From Proteles cristata cristata (Eukaryota; Chordata; Mammalia; Carnivora; Hyaenidae), in the NCBI GenBank assembly GCA_017311185.1, contig JAESUZ010002871.1, forward strand, positions 310,001-374,000: DNA of 64,000 bases, given 5' to 3'. Positions 56,396 to 64,000 of the stretch are shown piece by piece (positions within the stretch are counted from its first letter, which is position 1; the number at the start of each line of letters is the position of its first letter). The translations under genes and the position numbers were made by a program. The notes under the pieces are model-generated. The model searched no databases. It saw only the letters and a list, made by a program, of their open reading frames with translations, and had not been told where the DNA came from.

Positions 56396-57333
56396 CAAAA
56401 GAACATTTACTTTCAGATAAGAGTTTCTTAATACTTCAAAGTGAGACAGATTTTAGTTAGCTAGCAGCAAGTCCAATAAAACATGACTCCCTCCCCATAG
56501 ATAGATACAAATCCATTTAAAGAAACATCAGGGTCTGGGTAGAAGCTTGTTGCTGTACTAAACTTCCCTCTCATGATACCAGTCACAATGTAGTATTTTA
56601 GCATTAAATTTATTTTCTTTAGGAATAAGTCTACTTTTTTTTTAAAAAAAGTAAAGTAACATTATGGAAAGGGGGGTTATATAACGACAAAGTTTTACTA
56701 GTTTAAAAACAAGGGCACTGGAGAGGGAAAATATTGCTATGCTCGTAGAGTTGATTTTATTGCAAATGCCTGAATCTAAGTTGTTCTTAATAAAATCTTG
56801 ACTTTTCTCTCAAAGAGTGTGGGTGAATAAAATATATTTGCAGAGACATTTTTGGTAGCCAGCAGTTCTTGGTTTTTGATTTGAGGTTTGTAGGAATCCT
56901 TAAATGATCGGGTATTAATTGGGCTCAGAATGAAAGCTCAGATAATTGGACAGATTGTGAACACACAAACAGTAATAATATCTAATGTTTACATATTATG
57001 GGGTATGGTTATTTTGTTTACTATGCAAACACAAAATTATCTCTTGGGAGGATGGAAGATTAAAGCACTCATCAACTTATGTACCATGATTAGGGCATAT
57101 TTTATTAAATGTATAAAATGTTAAATACATAATCATCTTTGAGTACAAAATGTCAACACTGTGCATTTTGAAAAAGGAAACCTAAACTTTTAATGCACAT
57201 ATTTAATACTGCAATTAAGACATTCATACAATAAGGACAGCATATTTATGAAAGATTTCCTTATAGGTAATTAGGAGAATCTAAAATATTTACCATGAAC
57301 CAGTAGTACTTCTGTAATAACAAACAAAAAATA
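56396..57333. other. AT-rich single-copy sequence
   Basis: Nothing recognised over about 0.9 kb. Confidence 0.45.
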
Positions 57334-57440
57334 GGGCACCTGGCTGGCTCAGTCAGTGGAAGTTGCACCTCTTGACCTTGGAGTTGTGAGTTTGAGCCCC
57401 ATGTTGGGTGTAGAGATTACTTTAAAATCATAAAGATAAA
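57334..57440 (+). mobile_element. Short tRNA-only carnivore SINE
   Basis: GGGCACCTGGCTGGCTCAGT, TTTGAGCCCCATGTTGGGTG and TAGAGATTACTTTAAAATC; no CT body. Confidence 0.85.
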
Positions 57441-57767
57441 ATGTGGCAAGTTTATGCCCTCTTAAGGCTTTTCCGATATACAAACCTACAAATGTGAAGA
57501 AGGCAAACAGGGGATCTCTTTAAAGGTACTTGTTAATATACAGTTCTAGCCATCTGAACCATACAGGTATTGATTATTTTCTCTAGAACTTGGGAGATTG
57601 AAGAGAAGTATGTAATAACAGCAGTGGTGGCAGCCACATTTATGTAAAGGGTTGAACTTACTAACAACAGGAATAGCATGCTAATTGTTGCCTGGAAAAT
57701 AGCTTTAATTAGAACAGTGATGAATTCTATGTATGTCAGTTTCTCTCTTTCTCTCCCTCTTACAAAT
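57441..57767. other. Single-copy sequence
   Basis: Nothing recognised; CT-rich at its right end. Confidence 0.4.
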
Positions 57768-57769
57768 TT

Positions 57770-57970
57770 TTTCAATGTTTACTTTTTTTGAAGGAGAGAG
57801 AGGCAGAGCATGAAAGGGGAAGAGCAGAGAGACAGGGAAACAGAATCTGAAGCAGGTTCCAGGCTGAGCTGTCAGCACAAAGCCTGACATGGGGCTCGAA
57901 TTCACAAACTGTGAGATCATGACCCAAGATGAAGTTAGATGCTTAACCGACTAAGCCACCCAGGTGCCCC
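57770..57970 (-). mobile_element. Carnivore tRNA-Lys SINE, possible composite
   Basis: TTTTTTCAATGTTTACTTTT to AAGCCACCCAGGTGCCCC. As at 50230, a loose SINE tail (TTAAAATTTTTTTAATGTTT, 57981-58010) follows it on the right. Confidence 0.88.
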
Positions 57971-57980
57971 CCTCAGACCC

Positions 57981-58010
57981 CTTAAAATTTTTTTAATGTT
58001 TTATTTTTTG
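57981..58010 (-). mobile_element. Loose SINE tail fragment
   Basis: Only TTAAAATTTTTTTAATGTTT plus a few bases of a SINE 3' end, with no body. Confidence 0.5.
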
Positions 58011-58294
58011 TTTCGAGAAGTCTGTGTATTTTAGTTTCTCTATTTAAAATCAGTGTAAAAAATGTTTTAAAATATGCTATTCCTTGATATAACAAAGTTG
58101 GAAATCACCAACAGTTTTGTTGATGTGCTGTTGCCTGAAGATGAGAGGTGCCCCCAAATGGTTTGTAAGAATCGTATATGGGCATATGAATAATTGATAT
58201 ACTACTTAGGTTTTGAAAGCTCAAAGAGCTGCTCTCTGTCTAGCAGTAAGTAGAATAATAGGGTTCATGTATTACCATGCATGTAAGATGGGAA

Positions 58295-58590
58295 AACTCA
58301 CTGTCAACCATTTATTGACAGCCTACTGTGTCCCAGGCAGGCTGAGGGGCTATAGCAGTGAACAAGATAAAAAAGGTACTAAGCTTGGTAGATGAGACCG
58401 ATAATGAACAAACTCACCAACAAACCAGCTGATGACAGATAGCAATACATGATGGGAAATCCATACACCAGAATGAGAGAGAGAACCTTATGCAAGGGGA
58501 GGGCTGCTGGGCATATGGAAGGTAGAAGATAACCAGTGGAAGTCTTTCTATGGAAGCAAGAGTTAACGTGAGAGCTAAAAGAAGAAATGA
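58295..58590 (-). repeat. L2 LINE 3' fragment
   Basis: Reversed L2 tail: CCATTTATTGACAGCCTACT, GTGTCCCAGGCAGGCTGAGG, CTATAGCAGTGAACAAGATA, then GATAATGAACAAACTCACC. Confidence 0.65.
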
Positions 58591-58881
58591 GCCAGACGTT
58601 CAATGTGAAACAGGTTCACACAGTCAGTGGTGTGTAGTGTACTTGGAACGGAGGTGGTTTTGCTCTGTGTGATGCCACTTGTATGGAAAGGTGGTAATCT
58701 GAATTGATCCAGGAACCAGCCTGTTGGAAAGCTCTGGTTTGGAGCACACTGTCTGGTCAGGTCTTGAGCCCCAACTGCTGGCTGAGTGGGAGGCCCAGGG
58801 AGATCTGGGGGGTGGGGGTGGGGGCAGCTTGGAGGAGCACTCAAAGCTCTCAGGGCCACAATGATTTACCTACCATGGTAT
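58591..58881. other. Single-copy sequence
   Basis: Contains a G-rich run (58806-58828) and nothing else recognised. Confidence 0.4.
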
Positions 58882-58898
58882 GGAAGTATTTCATATTT

Positions 58899-59134
58899 GT
58901 TTTATTTTTTAACTTTATTTATTTATTTTTGAGAGAGTTGAGAGCAAGAGAGCACAAGCAGGGGAGGGGCAGAGAGAGAGAGAGAGAGAGAGGGAGGAGA
59001 CAGGAGACTGAGAATTCCAAGCAGGCTCTGTGCTATTAGTGCAGAGCCTGATGTGGGGCTCAAACTCACAAACCATGAGACTGTGACCTGAGCTGAAATC
59101 CAGATCTTAACTGACTGAGGTACCCAGGAGCCCC
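58899..59134 (-). mobile_element. Carnivore tRNA-Lys SINE close to the SAXO1 exon
   Basis: TTTTATTTTTTAACTTTATT, GA body and head remnant GAGGTACCCAGGAGCCCC. Target duplication GGAAGTATTTCATATTT (58882-58898) against GGAAATATTTCATATCT (59135-59151). It ends 302 bp before the exon, antisense to it. Confidence 0.92.
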
Positions 59135-59151
59135 GGAAATATTTCATATCT

Positions 59152-59436
59152 AAACAAGCAGCAGGGCGTCTATAGTAGCTGAACATCAGTCATGCTTGTG
59201 TGTAATTTATGATTTTAAGGGATTTTGATGATTAACCAATTGTAGTTATACATCATTAAGAAAATTCTGGCCACTTGATAGTTTAGGAGAGAAAAGGAAA
59301 GGTTGAGTTCCTGTTTTCAGTGCTGGCAGTCTTGATTTTCAAGGCTGGGATCCAATTTTGAGAAGGTAGCATTGTTAACTTGTGTATGTTTTCTTTCCAA
59401 GAAGGGAAAAGACCTAACTTTATGTCTTCTTTTTAG
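59152..59436 (+). other. SAXO1: Intron end with splice acceptor of SAXO1 exon
   Basis: Unique sequence up to the exon. A T-rich polypyrimidine stretch (TTATGTCTTCTTTTTAG) sits at 59420-59436, and CCTAACTT at 59413-59420 is a plausible branch-point region. Confidence 0.8.
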
Positions 59437-59616
59437 GCGGCATCACTGTCCACATCTCCCTACCAAGATTTACGAAAAAATAGAGAAACCATGTCTTCTG
59501 TCCGAATACACCGAGAACTACCCTCCCCATCACTCTTACCTGCCCAGAGAATCCTTCAAGCCCAAGCTGGAGTACCAGAAAGGGTCTGTGCCCATGGAAG
59601 GTTTGACTACGTCAAG
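59437..59616 (+). CDS. SAXO1: SAXO1 internal coding exon (probably exon 2)
   Basis: One internal exon of stabilizer of axonemal microtubules 1, a protein of centrioles, basal bodies and cilia/flagella that binds and stabilises microtubules through repeated Mn modules. The acceptor is a pyrimidine-rich run ending TTCTTTTTAG; the donor is AAG|GTGAGT. The exon is 180 nt; its first base completes a split codon and its last two bases (AG) open another, so both flanking introns are phase 2. The frame reads RHHCPHLPTKIYEKIEKPC, then LLSEYTENYP, SYLPRESFKP and GSVPMEGLTTS. This is the end of the SAXO1 Cys-rich N-terminus plus the start of the first Mn repeats (the P-x-E-x-x-T-T-S/Y motif is visible). 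Identification is from remembered family sequence. SAXO2 is the alternative, but the HHCPHLPTKIY run favours SAXO1. No stop or frameshift, so it looks functional. Confidence 0.9.
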
Positions 59617-60109
59617 GTGAGTGCAAGTAGAATAAATATATGAATGCACACTAATGGAGTAATGTCAGTGCAGATGTACAGTATTAATATAATGTTCAAT
59701 ATTAGTGCATCAATAAAGCAATGTAATATGTGGTATCAAGGCCTTTAATGTTAATGTGCTATATCTCAGAAATAAAATTCTGCATTTATTGGCGAGCTCA
59801 GTTTTTTCCAACCTCTTCTTCCAGAGAAAGAATTGTTACTTGTTCGTGTAGAGGTGAGGAAGGCTAAAATGCTCTACATAGCAAGGGGTTGGAGATTAAG
59901 TAAAGTGTAAAGGGATGAAATGGTGGGCTGTCTGCTTCTGAAAAGAGAGTTTTCGGTTTTGGTGCCAAAGCTCCAGGACAGCTCGGGCAGTGTGGTGACA
60001 GTGGTAGTAGTGAAAAAACTTGATGATACAGAGGGAGCTCTTTGGAAATTATGTTGTAGACTTTGAATTGAGGTTCCCTTGAATGTTCTTCAGGAATGAA
60101 CAAAGACTA

Positions 60110-60679
60110 TAGTTGACCCTTAAACAACATAGGTTTGAATTGCATGGGTCTATTTACATGTGGATTTTTTCTGATAAATACAGTACTGTACTGTAAATGT
60201 ACTTTCTCTTATGATTTTCTTCATAACATTTTGTTTTCTCTAGCTTACTTATTTTTTTATTAAAAATTTTTAATGTTTATTTTTGAGAGTGAGAGACAGA
60301 GTGCAAGTGGAGGAGGGGCAGAGAGACTGGAAGACATAGAATATGAAGTAAGCTCTGGGCTTTTAGCTGTCAGTATGGAGCCCGATGTGGGGCTTGAACC
60401 CACCAACTCTGAGATCATGATCTGAGTCAAAGTCAGATGCTTAATTGATTGAGCCACCTGATTGAATAAGCCAGGTGCCACTCTAGCTTATTTTATTATA
60501 AGAATGTAGTATATAATACATATCGTATATAAAATACATTAATTGACTGTTATTGGTAAGGCTTCTGGTCAACAGTAAGCTATGAACAGTTTGTTTTGGG
60601 GAACCAAAAGTTACATGTGGATTTTTGACTGCATAGGAGGTCAGCATCCCTTACCTCTGCATTGTTCAAAGGTCAGTGG
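60110..60679. mobile_element. MER44-like Tigger MITE, split by a SINE
   Basis: TAGTTGACCCTTAAACAACA, TACAGTACTGTACTGTAAAT, TTCTCTAGCTTACTT, then after the SINE GGCTTCTGGTCAACAGTAAG and ATTGTTCAAAGGTCAGTG. TA flanks on both sides. Same family and orientation as 5589-5883. Confidence 0.82.
60248..60480 (-). mobile_element. Carnivore tRNA-Lys SINE inside the MITE
   Basis: TTAAAAATTTTTAATGTTTA to a head GAGCCACC followed by GATTGAATAAGCCAGGTGCC (a small duplication in the head). Perfect flank CTCTAGCTTA at 60238-60247 and 60481-60490. Confidence 0.92.
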
Positions 60680-60681
60680 TA

Positions 60682-63600
60682 TTTCCTTTTAAATTGCTCT
60701 TGACTTCCAAACTCACATTATTTAGAGAATCCAGTTTAGAGACTGAAACACCTGGCTCACAGTGTATTATGGTTGCAGAAGTATATATATTGAGAGGGTG
60801 GGGAAACTGATCAATTTCAGGTCTGTTCCACATGTTGTCAGACTAGCTAGAATCTGCCACTGACAACTTGGTTGTCAACTTGGATCTCTGGGTGGTGACC
60901 TGTGATTGGTGACCCAGTGGAGTAGAAACATCTTTGAGTGCAGTTGGGCAGTGTCCCAAATGTGTAGTTAGTCCCCAAATGAGACTTGGCAGAGGGATGC
61001 CTTCTCTGTCCCTACATTCCTCTTCCCTACAGGGCAGGATTGCTGGGAGGTGGAGATCATAGAGTATGTAAATTTTTCCAGCACAGCGCCTGCACATTAC
61101 AGGATGCAAGACCTGGTAAATCTTCTTCCTATTGCTCCCCCGTTGCTCATAATTTTGTGCTTTCCTAGTAAAGATCCCAGATGACCCAGTTGAAGCAGAA
61201 CGGCTCTAAGTCATTCTGCCTCCAGGTTTTCCCCACAATAGGCCTGGAAACATCCTCTTTTGAGATTGTAGGGTAGAGGCATGAAGTATTCCTGAAAAAA
61301 GCTGCTATGCTCTAGATCCAAAGGAAGTCCATGTGTGGGTTATGGGGCAGAAAGACCCGTAAAGAGAGAAATGAAGCCAAAAGATTCCTGAGTATGGTGG
61401 CGAGTAGTAGACAGGGGCAACCTGAGGTGGGAAGGAGTTGAGGGTCTCATCTGATGTATGGCTTGAATCAGATCACTTTTATGCTAGACAGATATCTTCA
61501 TATGACTTGGTTTAAGCACAGTGTTTGAGTACTAAAAATATTACATTTTATGCAACCTGTTTTTCCAATCTGTGGCTTATAAAACAATATGAGTTTGGGA
61601 TTTATTTTACCAAGAAAACAGCGGTCTTAGAATTCTAAGAATCTAAAGACCACAACAAGAGATGTGGACCATTCCCAAGCCCTGCTTTTCCTTTTAAGAA
61701 ATCATGGTTATTGCTGATGAAAAGTCCTAGGTATAAGAGACCTGAAATGGGTAGGAAAAGATGAGAGTAGCATTGAGGAATGGCTTGCAAATATGACATT
61801 CAGGCTCTAGATGCTGGTCTCCTCTCTTCCTACCCAATTTTCAGGAAATCAAGAGCAATGTGTGAAATGGAAAGTACAGGACAGCTTCAGATGTTGTTAG
61901 AGATTTTTTTTTCTGTCCCAGAAATACAGAAGAGGAAGCTTTGAAGGCTGGATGTTGAAGCTTGCTCTTTATTTGTTGCCCAGAGGCTTAGGAGGTTGAG
62001 GACAAATCCTCATCTGGAGCAGGAGTCCTGCCCCATCACCTAGCAGTGAGGTCCCCAGATGGAGCCCACATGCCTTCCTGCCTTCCCGATGGTGCTTTGT
62101 TACAGCAAAAACCTCCCCTGTGACCTGTCCTAAGTTTCCCTTGCTGCGTGTCACCTAAAGCCATAAATAACATATAACCCAGAAGGTCCCTCTGTCCCTG
62201 CTAGAATGAGAGTATTAGTATCACTCATGTCAAAATGTGACCAAAATGGAGGACTGCAGATACCGAAAGAATTTCTGAAACAAGTTGTTAATGACTGTAA
62301 CGGCCTTAAGAAGAAAAGGTAGCAGGATCAAGGTTACTCGTGAGAAGGAAAAAGCAGAAGTGCTTCTCTCCTCTCCTTTATTTCCTTCCCCATAGAGAGA
62401 GAACCAAGGGGGAAAACTAGCAGAGAGCATCTCTTCCCTTGCCCATACCTCCCACTTCATCATATCTCAGCCCTGTGCCTGCCACACTGGGCATTAGTTT
62501 TCATAGAGTGAGAATAAAACTATGTCCCTATCAGGATGCATTTTTTAAAAAGTTCTAATAAGCTTTTAATAAGATCAATGATCACAAATCAAGATTTTGA
62601 CCAACCATGTTTTCTGAACTATATAAACTCAGCAGAGGCTCTGGTCAGTATGCTTGTATATACAGCAGAACTTTCCATATGAGGAAATGCAGAGAAGTCA
62701 TCATCTGAATGCTCTCCCAGAGGCTTCTGGGAGAAGGGGTGGGTCAGCCCTGTGTTTGCACATGCCTGTATATGCATGGACTGTCACTTCTCTACCTTTA
62801 GAATTCTTATTACTGAACATCCACCTACTTCGCTATATAAAGTCTTATCCAACTTGTGTCTGAGATTGGACATGGGGCTGCCACCTGCTGAATGAAAAGT
62901 CATGTGGCTCAGGGCTTGGCTGGGTTTGGTGATTAAGCCCAGACACAAAAAACACCTGGTTTCTGGAAAGGTTATCATCCCAGCATGAGACATGATTACA
63001 GCTGCACACAATGCTTACTGACTGTAAATCTTAGGGATTTACAGCAGGTGCCATAAGAGGAATGCTCATGATTTTCAGCCCTTCTTAGTATGAAGCAGTA
63101 TTTGCAGCCCTTGGTGATTCTCTTCTATAGGATCTGCCTTTAGTTTGGATAGACTGGCGATCAATTTATGAAAAAGAGGTTTGCACTTCAAGCCTCATTT
63201 CCTTTTAGGCATGTCACCATGTAAAAACACTTGGGCCCCATTTTGGGACATTTTTGTGTTAGCCAAGGCAGATCCCTAAAGATGGCAAAGTGGATAACCT
63301 GAGAAGAAAGAAGTAAGTCTTCAAGATGGTGTTACATCTTTATTCTAAGGGGAGTGGGACCATGGGGAGAGTGACCTGGAGGCATAGGAGGGAAGATGAA
63401 ATGGGGTTCTGACTTGATGGGTTTGGCTTAAGGGCAAAGCTCTGGGAGCTGGCAGTGTGGATTTCTTCATTTATTGACAAGACTCTTGATTAAACTGAGT
63501 AGGGTTAGGAGGGAAAGAGCTCCAATAGAAAAGGCATTTGGAATCCTCTCTAAATGTCAGGAAGAAAGTGGGAAAGATGGTAGTGAGCCAAAGTCTTTCC

Positions 63601-64000
63601 CTACTCATTGGAATTTACACATTCTCTGTTCAAATATGTACTTCTCTTATACCCCTGGGGATATACTTACTGTCCCCTGCAGTTTGGGCCCAAGAATTAA
63701 TGAAGAAATGCAGAAATAGGGCTCAGCACTAGACTTGCCTGAGCAATTTCAGAGCCTTTGATGTTATGTATCTTTGATTAAATTTGGAAACATGCTGACC
63801 ATTACTTCCTCAAGCACCTTTTCTGTCTCTGAAGCTCTGCTCATTTCTTTCTGCCAATATTTTTTTTCCTCTGTTTTTCAATTTGGATAGTTTCTATTCA
63901 TCTGAGTTCATGGAGTCTTTTCTCCAGCTCCATTCTGATATTAAGCCCGTCCAGTGACTGTCTTATTACAGATGCTGGATATTTCAGTTTTTAGAAGTTG
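60682..64000. other. Long single-copy intronic stretch
   Basis: No recognised repeat, exon or RNA gene in 3.3 kb after the MITE. The short frames (up to 88 codons) lack family resemblance. Confidence 0.45.

Larger units (their letters stand above)
1..59436 (+). other. SAXO1: SAXO1 upstream intron (inferred)
   Basis: Inferred from the acceptor at 59435-59436. No sequence encoding the expected short Cys-rich SAXO1 start, followed by a phase-2 donor, was recognised upstream, and no exon of a neighbouring gene was seen. The simplest reading is one long first intron filled with repeats, with the promoter left of the window. The far left part could lie outside the transcription unit if an unrecognised first exon is present. 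Confidence 0.6.
59617..64000 (+). other. SAXO1: SAXO1 downstream intron (inferred)
   Basis: Begins with the GTGAGT donor after the exon. The remaining Mn-repeat coding sequence of SAXO1 does not appear before the window ends, so this is the 5' part of the next intron. It holds one MER44-like element split by a SINE (60110-60679); the rest looks single-copy. Confidence 0.75.

Noticed and set aside
1..59436. Search for the SAXO1 first coding exon
   Set aside because: No ATG-led short Cys-rich frame ending in a phase-2 donor was found by eye; a computed search is needed to exclude it.
1..64000. CRISPR-like arrays suggested by many similar repeats
   Set aside because: The similar units are dispersed SINEs with poly-A tails and target duplications, not regularly spaced short repeats.

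Overview
The window is nuclear DNA of a feliform carnivore (cat-like branch of Carnivora). The diagnostic signal is about 39 copies of the tRNA-Lys-derived carnivore SINE (SINEC/CAN-SINE type): a tRNA-like head beginning GGGCGCCTGGGTGGC, a CT-rich body and an A-rich tail with AATAAA. The other repeats also fit a placental mammal: 5'-truncated LINE-1 copies with the carnivore 3' UTR, an MLT1-type LTR, MER20, MER5 and MER44-like DNA transposons, and old MIR and L2 pieces. There is no bacterial-style gene layout, operon or CRISPR array.

Only one protein-coding exon can be supported, at 59437-59616 on the + strand. It has a pyrimidine-rich AG acceptor, an AAG|GTGAGT donor and 180 nt of open frame. 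The translation matches the N-terminal part of SAXO1 (FAM154A, stabilizer of axonemal microtubules 1), as recalled without a database search. The first coding exon (short Cys-rich start) and the later exons (remaining Mn repeats) were not found, so positions 1-59436 are read as upstream intron and 59617-64000 as downstream intron of the same gene.

Layout: 1-8.4 kb is SINEs, a MER20, a MER5-like piece, a MER44-like element and single-copy sequence. 8.4-18.1 kb is dominated by minus-strand LINE-1, nested and repeatedly hit by SINEs. 18.1-25 kb has SINEs, an MLT1-type LTR and another L1. 25-38 kb is mostly single-copy intron with MIR, L2, microsatellites and a triple SINE cluster at 30.4-31.0 kb. 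38-41.2 kb and 46.4-49.6 kb are further L1 clusters. 41-46 kb is the longest repeat-poor stretch. 50-59 kb has SINEs, L2, MIR and a hAT-like element. 59.1-64 kb carries the exon and mostly unique intron.

No previously undescribed system is evident. The points most worth a second look are: the strong bias of SINEs and L1s toward the strand antisense to SAXO1; a young SINE subfamily with near-perfect target duplications; two L1 copies with independent target sites but nearly the same 5' truncation point; composite SINE insertions at reused target sites; an unidentified broken coding-like stretch at 27.1-27.7 kb (minus); and a GC-rich candidate exon at 28.4 kb.
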